The translations under genes were made by a program, and so were the position numbers. DNA of 64,000 nt from Celeribacter persicus (GTDB lineage: Bacteria; Pseudomonadota; Alphaproteobacteria; Rhodobacterales; Rhodobacteraceae). The stretch spans positions 372,001-436,000 of the forward strand of contig NZ_QAOH01000001.1 of the NCBI RefSeq assembly GCF_003050785.1. The letters are read 5' to 3'. The notes under the pieces are model-generated. The model was not told where the DNA came from. It saw nothing but the letters and a program-made list of their open reading frames with translations, and made no database searches. Shown here in pieces: positions 9,520 through 17,287 of the stretch. The stretch's first letter is position 1. Each line of letters opens with the position of its first letter.

Positions 9520-10686
9520 TCAGTCTGTTTCTCCGACATGGGCGAACTCGATTTGCACCACATCGCAGCGCCCGGTCTCAAAAGCGGCGGCGCAGCCCTC
9601 AAGATAGAATTGCCAGCACCGCAGGAAGCTCTCATCATAACCGAGGCGACGAATTCGCTTCTGTTCCGCCATCATCCGTTTTGACCAGAGGCGACAGGTG
9701 CGGGCGTAATCCTTGCCAAAAGCGAAGCTGTTGCGCACCGTCAGCCCGGCGCGGGAGGCCTCTGCGACCATGCGGGCGTTACAGGGCAGCATACCGCCCG
9801 GAAAGACATGTTGGCGCATGAAATCCGAGCGGGCGCGATAGACCGAGAACTCGACATCGGGCACGGTGATCGCCTGCACCATCGCCCGTCCACCCGGCGC
9901 GAGCCGCGCCTTGAGCGTCGCGAAATAGTCAGGCCAATAGCGTTCGCCCACCGCCTCGATCATCTCGATGGACACGATATTGTCGAATTGCCCGGTAACC
10001 TCGCGGTAATCCTGCAACCGGATTTCGGCGCGCCCATCGAGCCGTGCATCGGCATAGCCCTTTTGCGAAGGCGACAGTGTGATCCCCGTCACACGATGAC
10101 CGCGTTCGGCAGCCGCCTCGGCGAAACCGCCCCAGCCGCAGCCGATCTCCAAAAGACTCTCGCCTTTTGAGAGGCGTGACAGGATACGGGCGTTCTTGCG
10201 CGCCTGTGCGCGCTCAAGATCGTCACCTTCGGCAAAGAACCCGGAGGAATAGGTCATGCCGGGATCGAGCCAGAGCTGGTAAAACTCGTTTCCAACATCG
10301 TAATGCGCACGAATGTTGCGTGCAGAGCCACGCAGGCTGTTGAGCCGCACGATCCTGTCCACAAGCCGCATCCCCGCGCCTTGAAGCCGCCCCGGCTCTC
10401 CCCAACGCGACAACCCCCCGAGGTTTTTCAGCGCGATTTTCAGCACGTCTTCCAACCGTGTGCTGTGCCAGTCTCCGGCGATCCACCCTTCGCCAAGCCC
10501 GACATCGCCGCGCAACGCCAGACGCTGCAACATGCGCCAGTCACGAATGTGCAAATCGGCTTCCGGCCCTTCGGTCCCGAAGCGATGGCGCACACCTTCG
10601 GGCGTGATCAGGGTCAGACGGCCATGGTCAATGCCTTCAAGGGCGCTGAGGAAACGGGTCTTAAGTGTATGGGGCGCGAGGGTCAT
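9520..10686 (-). CDS. cfa: cyclopropane-fatty-acyl-phospholipid synthase family methyltransferase
   Basis: A 388-residue SAM-dependent methyltransferase of the Cfa family. It has the motif NIRAHYDVGNEFYQLWLDPGMTYSS, the SAM-binding LLEIGCGWGGFAE near residues 175-190 and VSIEMIEAVGERYWP. It transfers a methylene or methyl group to unsaturated acyl chains of membrane phospholipids. It is the last gene of an operon (FAD oxidoreductase, DUF1365, cfa) joined by ATGA overlaps and headed by an RpoE promoter at 12763-12792. This matches the singlet-oxygen regulon known in Rhodobacter, where RpoE controls membrane-lipid modification. Confidence 0.92.
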   Translation of the reverse strand: MTLAPHTLKTRFLSALEGIDHGRLTLITPEGVRHRFGTEGPEADLHIRDWRMLQRLALRGDVGLGEGWIAGDWHSTRLEDVLKIALKNLGGLSRWGEPGRLQGAGMRLVDRIVRLNSLRGSARNIRAHYDVGNEFYQLWLDPGMTYSSGFFAEGDDLERAQARKNARILSRLSKGESLLEIGCGWGGFAEAAAERGHRVTGITLSPSQKGYADARLDGRAEIRLQDYREVTGQFDNIVSIEMIEAVGERYWPDYFATLKARLAPGGRAMVQAITVPDVEFSVYRARSDFMRQHVFPGGMLPCNARMVAEASRAGLTVRNSFAFGKDYARTCRLWSKRMMAEQKRIRRLGYDESFLRCWQFYLEGCAAAFETGRCDVVQIEFAHVGETD

Positions 10687-11462
10687 GAGGAAATCTCCGC
10701 ATCGGGTGGGGACGGGCGTTTGCGATAGACCGCACCTTTCAGTTTCAGCCGCAGCGCCTGCCAGTAAATCTGTGCAATCACGCGCAGCGCACCGCCCGGA
10801 CGGCGCAGAACGCTCAGGAGAATTGCACGGTTCGTCAGGGGCCGGAGAGGGCCGGTCATGGCGGTGTCGATCCCGCTCTCACCGTCGATCTGACTGATGC
10901 GGATGGCGATCCGCTCCGGCTGAACAGCGAAGTTGAAGCAATACTCTCCGGCGATGTCCTGAAACGGCGAGACGTGAAACACCTTTGTCGCGCAGAGCGG
11001 CGTTGTCTCGGTGATCGGCGCGTGATCGGGGTGGGACAACAGATAGCTGTGGCGCTCCCCGAATGTGTTGTTCACCTCGGCGATGACCGCGATGAGACTG
11101 TTCCCGTCAATCGCCAGCCAGAAACTGACCGGGTTAAACCAGTAGCCCAGAAACCGTGGCTGCGTCAGAAGCGCGAGCACCAGCCCGTCGTGCGGCGTGA
11201 TGCCGATCTTCGCCAACTGCTGCCAGGCCCAGACGCTGCCGGTGCCGTGACCGCGCGGTCCGCCGTGGTCGATATCGTGAAACGCGATGAGGTTGAACCG
11301 GTTGCGTCCCATGAAACGCGGCGTCCAACAAAAATCCGGCGACAGCAGTACGAAGTCGGCGCGCGCCCGAAACGTATGGCGTAAGGCCCCACGGCGAGCA
11401 TGCATCAGCGTGGCGGGCATCGCCAGAATCTCGCCGGAGTGCAGTCGCGATGCCAGCGTCAT
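10683..11462 (-). CDS. DUF1365 family protein
   Basis: A 259-residue DUF1365 protein, recognised by HARRGALRHTFRARADFVLLS at its start, the FNLIAFHDIDHG segment, LLTQPRFLGYWFNPVSFW and VAEVNNTFGERHSYLL. The biochemical function is unknown. Across proteobacteria the gene sits between a NAD(P)/FAD oxidoreductase and a Cfa-like methyltransferase, as here. The start ATG overlaps the stop of the upstream oxidoreductase gene and its own stop overlaps the cfa start. It is co-transcribed from the RpoE promoter. A role in unusual fatty-acid formation is inferred from context only. Confidence 0.88.
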   Translation of the reverse strand: MTLASRLHSGEILAMPATLMHARRGALRHTFRARADFVLLSPDFCWTPRFMGRNRFNLIAFHDIDHGGPRGHGTGSVWAWQQLAKIGITPHDGLVLALLTQPRFLGYWFNPVSFWLAIDGNSLIAVIAEVNNTFGERHSYLLSHPDHAPITETTPLCATKVFHVSPFQDIAGEYCFNFAVQPERIAIRISQIDGESGIDTAMTGPLRPLTNRAILLSVLRRPGGALRVIAQIYWQALRLKLKGAVYRKRPSPPDAEISS

Positions 11463-12739
11463 AATATCACCTGTGCCGGAGTCAGGTGACGTGCCACACG
11501 CATCGCGGTGGCAAAACCGTCCTCGTGGAACCCGTTGCGCAGCCATGCCCCGGCAAACCAGGTGTTGCGATGGCCCTGACGGGCAGCGATCCGCTCCTGC
11601 GCCACAATTGCGGCCTGATCGAACAGAGGATGATCGAAGGTCTTCTCGTCATAAATCAGTCGCTCGTCGATCTCTTGGCCCGGGTTCAGCGAGACGAAAA
11701 GCGGATCGTCTTCGGGAATGTTTTGCAGCTTGTTCATCCAATAGCTCACGCCCACGCCGCTGCCTGTCTGATTGTGACTGACCCATGAACTCCAACAGGT
11801 CCGGCGCCGCGGCATCACCCGCGTGTCGGCATGCAACACCGCCCGGTTGGGTTGGAAACGAATGGCGGAGAGGTTCGCACGCTCTTCCGTATCGGCATCG
11901 CTGAGCATCATCAGGGCCTGATCGGAATGGCAGGCGAAGATCACATGGTCGAAACTCTCGTCCTGCCCGCCATATGGGCGCACCGTGATACTGCCCTCCT
12001 GCCGCGAGACCGCCTTGACCGGAGCACCGGGGCGCAGATCGACATTGAGACGCACAAGAGCCTCGGTCAGTCTGGAGACATAGGAAATCGAACCGCCCTC
12101 GACGGTCCACCATTGATAATGCCCCTTGTGCGACATCAGCCCGTGATTGCGCATGAACCGAATGAGCGGACGGGCCGGAAACGCGCCAATGTCGCTTTCT
12201 GGCGTGGACCAGATCGCCGCACAGAACGGGAAAAGATAATGGTCCCGAAAGCGCGCACCGAGCCCCATGATCATCAGCAGTTCGGCGATGCTCGCACTCG
12301 GTGCATAACCAAGCACACGCTCTGCCTCCGCGTTAAACCGAAGAATGTCTCGGATCATGCTGTAGAACCCGGAAACGACCAGATTGCGACGCTGGCCGAA
12401 CAGAGAATTGAGAGAGCGCAAGGCATATTCCACTCGACCGTTGTCCAGTGAGACGCCGAAACTCATGTCGCTCTTCACGATGGGCACGTCGAGATCGCGA
12501 AACAGCCCCGTCAGATACGGATAAGTGACATGGTTGAACACGATGAATCCGGTATCGACCGGTTGATCCCCATTGCGTCCGGCCATGACGGTACGCGCAT
12601 GCCCGCCCAGTCGCGGCTCAGCCTCGAACAGGGTGACCTGATGGTGAGGGGCCAGAAGCCAGGCCGCGGACAGGCCGGAAATCCCGCCGCCGATGACGGC
12701 GATACGCTGCGGCGCTCCTTTGGTGACATCGAAAGGCAT
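11459..12739 (-). CDS. FAD/NAD(P)-binding amine-oxidase-like oxidoreductase
   Basis: A 426-residue flavoprotein with an N-terminal dinucleotide-binding motif (IAVIGGGISGLSAAWLL) followed by a glutamate-ended second strand and the GGHARTV motif of the amine-oxidase/protoporphyrinogen-oxidase superfamily. Homologues pair with DUF1365 and Cfa genes and belong to the RpoE-ChrR stress regulon. The ATG at 12739 is chosen over one at 12751 for two reasons. GAGG lies at proper spacing to the former, and the RpoE promoter at 12763-12792 would start transcription almost on top of the latter. The substrate is unknown; a lipid or carotenoid desaturase-like role is possible. Confidence 0.85.
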   Translation of the reverse strand: MPFDVTKGAPQRIAVIGGGISGLSAAWLLAPHHQVTLFEAEPRLGGHARTVMAGRNGDQPVDTGFIVFNHVTYPYLTGLFRDLDVPIVKSDMSFGVSLDNGRVEYALRSLNSLFGQRRNLVVSGFYSMIRDILRFNAEAERVLGYAPSASIAELLMIMGLGARFRDHYLFPFCAAIWSTPESDIGAFPARPLIRFMRNHGLMSHKGHYQWWTVEGGSISYVSRLTEALVRLNVDLRPGAPVKAVSRQEGSITVRPYGGQDESFDHVIFACHSDQALMMLSDADTEERANLSAIRFQPNRAVLHADTRVMPRRRTCWSSWVSHNQTGSGVGVSYWMNKLQNIPEDDPLFVSLNPGQEIDERLIYDEKTFDHPLFDQAAIVAQERIAARQGHRNTWFAGAWLRNGFHEDGFATAMRVARHLTPAQVIL

Positions 12740-12762
12740 GTGCGTCCTCATTTGCTTTCAAA

Positions 12763-12792
12763 GGTCTACGGCACAGCCCCGCCAACGGATCA
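12763..12792 (-). promoter_or_regulatory. RpoE-type promoter driving the oxidoreductase-DUF1365-cfa operon
   Basis: On the minus strand the sequence reads TGATCC, exactly 18 bases, TAGACC. The -35 element is the one known for alphaproteobacterial RpoE. The predicted start lies about 15-20 bases before the operon's first ATG. The same layout is found on the other strand at 12829-12858. Confidence 0.75.
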
Positions 12793-12828
12793 ATTACGTG
12801 GAAAATATTTGCGGAAAAATATTTCGAG

Positions 12829-12858
12829 TGATCCAGCAGCGGCGCGAGCGCGTAGTCC
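12829..12858 (+). promoter_or_regulatory. RpoE-type promoter, autoregulation of rpoE-chrR
   Basis: TGATCC, exactly 18 bases, TAGTCC, upstream of rpoE on the plus strand. It mirrors the promoter of the divergent operon with the same spacer and near-identical -10 element. This supports positive autoregulation of rpoE. Confidence 0.75.
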
Positions 12859-12968
12859 CCGGCATGACAACTCTGGATACATACTCCGGTCGGGATGAAC
12901 GTCCCGCGCTCTTGACGCCACAGCCTGCGGTGCCAGAGTGCTGTGTGAAAGAGCGAAAGGTAGGTCCC

Positions 12969-13529
12969 GTGGCGAAGCCGAAGGATGATATGTCCGAGAT
13001 GACGCGCGATCTGATCGCGGTGCGCGACGGGCGCGACCGGGAGGCTTTCGGACGGCTGTATGATTACTTCGCGCCGCGCCTCAAAGGCATAATGATCCGA
13101 TCCGGCCTGCGCGACGGAAGCGCCGAAGATGCGGTTCAGGACGTGATGCTTTCGGTCTGGCACAAGGCCGCGCAATTCGACCCGCACCGTGCCGAAGCCG
13201 CCGGCTGGATTTACGGCATCGCCCGCAACCGGCGCATTGATCTCGCACGTCGTCGGCCGCTCTCGCTTCCCGAGGAACTACCGGAGCCCGAAAGCCTTGA
13301 GCCGGATCAGGCACAGGTGATCGCTCTCCAACAAGAGGCCCGCCATCTGGCCGAGGCGCTCGACCGCCTTGCGCCCGAACAGGCCGAAGTTCTGCGGGCG
13401 GCTTATTTCGACGACATTTCCCACAGCCGGATCAGCGACGCAAAGGGGCTGCCGCTCGGCACGATCAAATCGCGCATCCGGCTTGGACTGGAACGCCTCA
13501 GGCACGAACTGAGGGATATTGCACCATGA
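12969..13529 (+). CDS. rpoE: ECF sigma factor RpoE (singlet-oxygen response)
   Basis: A 186-residue ECF sigma factor. Region 2 spans about residues 25-90 (FGRLYDYFAPRLKG, then DAVQDVMLSVWHKAAQFDP, GWIYGIARNRRIDLAR). Region 4 spans about 125-180 (LAPEQAEVLRAAYFDDISHSRI, LGTIKSRIRLGLERLRHEL). The frame is open far upstream; GTG at 12969 with a purine-rich AAAGG before it, or ATG at 12990, are the realistic starts. It overlaps chrR by ATGA. It directs RNA polymerase to the three TGATCC promoters seen here when released from ChrR. Confidence 0.92.
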   Translation: MAKPKDDMSEMTRDLIAVRDGRDREAFGRLYDYFAPRLKGIMIRSGLRDGSAEDAVQDVMLSVWHKAAQFDPHRAEAAGWIYGIARNRRIDLARRRPLSLPEELPEPESLEPDQAQVIALQQEARHLAEALDRLAPEQAEVLRAAYFDDISHSRISDAKGLPLGTIKSRIRLGLERLRHELRDIAP

Positions 13530-14155
13530 CCGACATCCGACACCATATTCCCGATGATGTTCTCGACGCCTACCGCGCGGGAACCCTGCCACATGCCTTT
13601 GCCGTGGTTGTCGCCGCACATATCTCGATTTGCGATGCGTGCCGCGCGCAGCTTGAAGCGAGCGACATGGTCGGTGGCGCATTGCTTGCAGGTGAGCCGA
13701 AAGCGCAGATGCGCCCGGAGGCACGCGCACGTCTTATGGACCTGCTCGACACGCCGCCCCCACCCGCGCCGCGCGGTTCGGGTGTGTTTCCCGCACCTGT
13801 GATGTCCGAGTTGAACGGGCAACCGCCGCGCTGGCGCATGCTGGGCGGCGGTATCCGGCAACAAATCCTCTTTGCGGATCGCTCCGGCTCACTGCGCCTC
13901 CTTTATATTCCGCCGGGCAAAGCCGTACCCGAACATGGCCATCGCGGGCTGGAACTCACCCTCGTGCTACAGGGCAGTTTCTCCGACAGCGAAGGCGAAT
14001 TTGTCCGCGGCGATGTGGAGGCGGCCCATGACGAGATCGACCACCAGCCGGTCGCAGGCCCCGGCGCGCCCTGTATCTGTCTGGCGGCCACAGATGCCCC
14101 CTTGCGCTTTCACGCCATGGTGCCGCGGCTCTTGCAGCCGCTGTTCCGGATTTGA
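13526..14155 (+). CDS. chrR: zinc-binding anti-sigma factor ChrR
   Basis: A 209-residue two-domain anti-sigma factor. The N-terminal anti-sigma domain binds zinc through H-x3-C-x2-C (HISICDAC, near residues 32-39) plus an upstream histidine. The C-terminal cupin domain (about 110-195, with VPEHGHRGLELTLVLQGS) is needed for the response to singlet oxygen in the Rhodobacter homologue. It sequesters RpoE until reactive oxygen triggers its turnover. It is translationally coupled to rpoE. Confidence 0.94.
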   Translation: MTDIRHHIPDDVLDAYRAGTLPHAFAVVVAAHISICDACRAQLEASDMVGGALLAGEPKAQMRPEARARLMDLLDTPPPPAPRGSGVFPAPVMSELNGQPPRWRMLGGGIRQQILFADRSGSLRLLYIPPGKAVPEHGHRGLELTLVLQGSFSDSEGEFVRGDVEAAHDEIDHQPVAGPGAPCICLAATDAPLRFHAMVPRLLQPLFRI

Positions 14156-14158
14156 GCC

Positions 14159-14893
14159 ATGTCATTCGCCGGGCAACGTATCTGGATCATCGGTGCCAGT
14201 GCCGGCATCGGTGCGGCGCTGGCGCGGGCATTGGCGCATGAAGGCGCAGATCTCGTTTTGTCCGCGCGCGATGCCACGGCGCTTGAAACGCTCGCGAAGG
14301 ACTGCGGCGGGGCACAGATCGAACCGCTCGATCTGGCAAAGCGCGACACTCTTAAAGCCGTGAGCCAAAAGCTTGCGGGCACAGCGCCGTTTGATGCCAT
14401 AATCTGCACCGCAGCCCTCTACGATCCCGCCCGCGTGGCCGATCTCGACCCGGAGCGCGCGGAGGCGATGGTGCACGTCAATCTTCTGGGCACGCTCGAC
14501 GTGGCGCGCCTCTGCCCACCGCTCATTCGCGATGGCGGGCAGCTCGTGCTGTTCGGCTCGGTCGCCGGATATTTCGGCCTGCCGGGCGGTCAGCCCTATT
14601 CCGCGACCAAAGCCGCGATCAACAATCTGGCAGAAAGTCTTGCTGTGGAACTGGCTGCGCGCGTCCGGGTGCGTCTGGTCTGCCCCGGCTTCGTGCGCAC
14701 ACGTCTGACAGAAAAGAACGCATTCCATATGCCCGCTGCGATTTCACCCGAAGAGGCCGCCGCAGCGGTGCTGCGCGGCATGGGCAAGCGCGGGTTCGAG
14801 ATTCATTTCCCGCGCCGCTTTACCCTAACGATCAAGCTGTTGCGAGCCCTGCCCTATGCGCTCTCGCTGCGGCTGACCCGGCGGCTCGGATAA
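14159..14893 (+). CDS. SDR-family oxidoreductase in the RpoE operon
   Basis: A 244-residue classical short-chain dehydrogenase. The cofactor motif is IIGASAGIGAALARA near the N-terminus, a catalytic serine lies in GSVAGYFGLPGG, and YSATK supplies the tyrosine and lysine. It starts three bases after the chrR stop, so it is probably co-transcribed from the RpoE promoter. SDR genes accompany rpoE-chrR in related genomes. The substrate is not known; an acyl or aldehyde product of membrane oxidation is one option. Confidence 0.88.
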   Translation: MSFAGQRIWIIGASAGIGAALARALAHEGADLVLSARDATALETLAKDCGGAQIEPLDLAKRDTLKAVSQKLAGTAPFDAIICTAALYDPARVADLDPERAEAMVHVNLLGTLDVARLCPPLIRDGGQLVLFGSVAGYFGLPGGQPYSATKAAINNLAESLAVELAARVRVRLVCPGFVRTRLTEKNAFHMPAAISPEEAAAAVLRGMGKRGFEIHFPRRFTLTIKLLRALPYALSLRLTRRLG

Positions 14894-14899
14894 GCCCTT

Positions 14900-15304
14900 T
14901 TAAGCCAATCGCCCGCTCAGCGCCGCAACCCCCGCCCAGGCGGAAAACCCGGTCAGAGCCATGCCCCAAAGGCTGTCGATCACAACCTGTTTCCATGACC
15001 AATCCGCAAGCGTCGCGTAATTCGTCATTTCATAGGTGCCATAGCACATCAGTCCCAGAACGATCCCGCCCACGAATGCCTGCACAGGCGTCCCGGATTT
15101 CAACGCCGGGAGCGACACGAACCACAAAATTCCCGCCACATAGGCCAGATAGAACAGCGCCGCCGGCCCGAGGCGCAACGGTTCGACCAGAAGGTGTCCT
15201 ATGTGGCGCTCGAACACCGGCCGGATCAGGAAACGGATGCCTATGACATCAAGCCCCAGAAAGACCACGGCGGTCACGATATAAAGCAGAGCGGTTTGCA
15301 TCAT
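14900..15304 (-). CDS. DUF2177 membrane protein in the RpoE regulon
   Basis: A 134-residue DUF2177 protein with four hydrophobic helices and the family segments LDVIGIRFLI, YLAYVAGILWFV and GLMCYGTYEMTNYATL. Its function is unknown and it lies in the inner membrane. It is convergent with the SDR gene and has its own RpoE promoter at 15337-15366, so it belongs to the singlet-oxygen regulon. Two consecutive ATG codons begin the frame; GGAG lies upstream of both. Confidence 0.88.
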   Translation of the reverse strand: MMQTALLYIVTAVVFLGLDVIGIRFLIRPVFERHIGHLLVEPLRLGPAALFYLAYVAGILWFVSLPALKSGTPVQAFVGGIVLGLMCYGTYEMTNYATLADWSWKQVVIDSLWGMALTGFSAWAGVAALSGRLA

Positions 15305-15336
15305 CGGTTTCGGGCTCCTGTTGGCGGCAGTTCTGT

Positions 15337-15366
15337 GAAATACGTCGCGCCAACCTCACCGGATCA
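15337..15366 (-). promoter_or_regulatory. RpoE-type promoter upstream of the DUF2177 gene
   Basis: On the minus strand the sequence reads TGATCC, exactly 18 bases, TATTTC, about 35 bases before the DUF2177 start. The -35 element and spacer are identical to those of the two promoters near rpoE; only the -10 hexamer varies. Confidence 0.65.
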
Positions 15367-15552
15367 CTTTCCCTGCCATCCGAAGCGTCTTGTCTTGAAC
15401 GCTTCTTCCTCGCCAAGCTTGTGAACCCGATGTTATGCGCCCTGCAAAATCCGCCCGCATGTAACCAGCCGTGATGTCAAAGCAATCAGAACTGCCATGC
15501 TTTATCATTGTTTTCCTTAGAAACTTTAGCACTACCTTCTCATCGCGGGTTT

Positions 15553-15696
15553 AGGTTACAAAGCTTTCCAACACCTCTCCCCTCATGATCGACGACGCGC
15601 CAAAGGTAATGCCGTTCGCCATTGATCTTCACAAACATCTCGTCCAGATGCCAGCGCCATGGGCTCGACTGCATGTTTGCGGTCCGGCGTTTGTTC
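15553..15696 (-). pseudogene. IS6-family transposase fragment, frameshifted
   Basis: Read on the minus strand this encodes the central part of an IS6/IS26-type DDE transposase: WRWHLDEMFVKINGERHYLW followed by RVVDHEG. An extra A after GAGGGG then shifts the frame, and the family sequence EVLESFVT continues in the next frame. Only about 45 codons survive, with no start, no rest of the catalytic triad and no visible terminal repeats. It is a relic, not an active element. Confidence 0.85.
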
Positions 15697-15759
15697 ATTG
15701 AAGTAAACTACGAAACCGTCCTTCCCGCCTCAAGCCATGGTCTTCTGACAAGGCCATTT

Positions 15760-15771
15760 AAGTATATGCTT
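15760..15771. promoter_or_regulatory. possible distal HutC-like site
   Basis: AAGTATATGCTT differs by one base from the palindrome AAGTATATACTT found at 26034. It lies about 245 bp before hutC, so it is a weaker candidate than the sites nearer to genes. Confidence 0.3.
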
Positions 15772-15912
15772 TTGGAGACAAAAGCGCGATATCAAGCACA
15801 AGATATACGACGATATGAAGACTTATCATTGTCAGAAACGAAACAGCGTCAATGGTGTAGAATGCATCGAACGGGACCCGGATTGTGGGGAAACCACAGA
15901 GTTCGCTGCGCG

Positions 15913-15924
15913 AGGTATATACTT
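15913..15924. promoter_or_regulatory. HutC operator upstream of hutC
   Basis: AGGTATATACTT, with the GT-N-TA-N-AC core (GTATATAC) reported for HutC-subfamily GntR regulators, about 90 bp before hutC. It suggests autoregulation. Confidence 0.55.
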
Positions 15925-16016
15925 GTGAGGCAGCATCACGCTATCAGGGTTACAAAGCCGCTTTCCTTGACTATGACGGAACGGGAACGGCAGCGCGAGG
16001 GGCGACGAGTAAAAGA

Positions 16017-16751
16017 ATGGCGATAGAAAAATCAGATACGCTGCACGGTCGGATCCTCGAAGAATTCTCGAGCAATATCGTCGATGGCACATGGCCGCCG
16101 GGATATCTTTTGCCGAAAGAGACCGAGTTGGCGGAGCAATACGGCGTTTCGCGGATGACGATGAACAAGGTGTTGACCCGCCTTGCCTCCGAGGGATTCG
16201 TGATCCGTCGCAAGCGCAGCGGTACCGTTGTCGCGCAGCCGCGCGCGGAATCTGCGGTGTTCGCGATCAACAATATCGGCGAAGAGGTGGCAGCACTCGG
16301 GCGGCGGTACAAATGGTCGCTCCTGTCGAGCGATAGCCGCGCGGGCAATGCGCAGGATCGCCGACTTTTGGGCCTGAACGAAGACGAGGCAAAGGACAAT
16401 TCCCTGTTCTTGCAGGGGTTGCACTTTTCGAACGACGAACCCTTTTGTCTCGAGACGCGGGTGATCAACACAAAAATGGTGCCCGATGCCTTGGGCGTGG
16501 ATTTCGAAAAAGATGTGCCCGGGTCGTGGCTATTGACCACCATGCCCTGGACCAAGGCGCGCCATCATGTGCGGGCAATCAATGTCTCCGGGCGCGATGC
16601 GACGCTCTTGGAATTGCCCGTTGGGGCGGCCTGTCTCGAAGTGCTGCGCCGAACGCAGATCGACGCCCATTGGGTGACCTGCGCGCGATTGCTCTATCCA
16701 GGAGAAGCGCATCAGCTGATCGCCGAATTCGACGGCAAAATCGGGGGCTGA
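16017..16751 (+). CDS. hutC: histidine utilisation repressor HutC (GntR family)
   Basis: A 244-residue GntR/HutC regulator. The N-terminal winged helix spans about residues 8-75 (PPGYLLPKETELAEQYGVSR, MTMNKVLTRLASEGFVIRRK, RSGTVVAQ). A UTRA effector domain follows (about 95-240), normally binding urocanate. The start ATG is chosen for the family N-terminus, though the frame is open upstream. It is convergent with the hutIHGUD operon. It probably represses the hut genes through GTATATAC sites, four or five of which are seen in this window. Confidence 0.92.
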   Translation: MAIEKSDTLHGRILEEFSSNIVDGTWPPGYLLPKETELAEQYGVSRMTMNKVLTRLASEGFVIRRKRSGTVVAQPRAESAVFAINNIGEEVAALGRRYKWSLLSSDSRAGNAQDRRLLGLNEDEAKDNSLFLQGLHFSNDEPFCLETRVINTKMVPDALGVDFEKDVPGSWLLTTMPWTKARHHVRAINVSGRDATLLELPVGAACLEVLRRTQIDAHWVTCARLLYPGEAHQLIAEFDGKIGG

Positions 16752-16753
16752 TC

Positions 16754-17287
16754 TCAGAGCTGACAGCGGACGGTCAAAACGAGCGTACCCTCGGGGACAA
16801 TGGTCTTTCTCAGGAGTAGCTCTTGGAGGTCGTGGCGTTTCAACCCAAGCGCGCAATGATCCTTCAAGGCAAAAAGATAGGCGGCAAGGAGGCCTTCGAC
16901 CGCAACCTCATCGCCGCCTTGATAGACCGCGCCTTTGAGCGGCGCACGCACCATGAGGTTGAGATCGAGAAGCGCTTCATCCAGAAGTTCGGCGACACAG
17001 GGCACCTCCCCCGAAAAGGCATGCGGCACCCCATCGGGATGGCAGGTGATCCTCTCCCCGGTCTCAAATCTCAGACGCATCGCGCCGCCTTCAATCACGG
17101 TCAGAACACGGTCGATGCCGGGAAACACGGAAAACGGACCGGACTGGCAGACCTTCGCGGTGCTGATCCGCCAGTCGAAATCATCAAAGCCCGCGCCCTC
17201 GGGATGACAAAGGATTTCCGCGGTCTCGCCACCACCATTTTTCCAGGAGGCGAAGTGACGCTCCATCCCCGGGTAAATCCGGCTCAT
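16754..17287 (-). CDS. hutD: HutD family protein
   Basis: A 177-residue cupin-fold HutD protein with the family opening of an aromatic residue, KNGGGET and FDWRIS, then [18 protein letters not shown]. HutD is conserved in hut operons and is thought to tune the pathway, perhaps by binding a pathway intermediate such as formylglutamate or urocanate. Its exact job is unsettled. Its ATG overlaps the hutU stop (ATGA). It is the last gene of the operon and ends two bases from the convergent hutC stop. Confidence 0.9.
   Translation of the reverse strand: MSRIYPGMERHFASWKNGGGETAEILCHPEGAGFDDFDWRISTAKVCQSGPFSVFPGIDRVLTVIEGGAMRLRFETGERITCHPDGVPHAFSGEVPCVAELLDEALLDLNLMVRAPLKGAVYQGGDEVAVEGLLAAYLFALKDHCALGLKRHDLQELLLRKTIVPEGTLVLTVRCQL

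Larger units (their letters stand above)
15367..16016. other. gene-poor stretch between the RpoE regulon and hutC
   Basis: No intact gene is seen over about 650 bases, and base composition is lower in GC than on either side. It holds a frameshifted IS6 transposase relic (15553-15696) and two GTATATAC-like sites upstream of hutC. Open frames here have no recognisable protein character. Confidence 0.6.

Noticed and set aside
12739-12751. upstream ATG for the FAD oxidoreductase
   Set aside because: It lies at or beyond the predicted RpoE transcription start and overlaps the Shine-Dalgarno of the downstream ATG.
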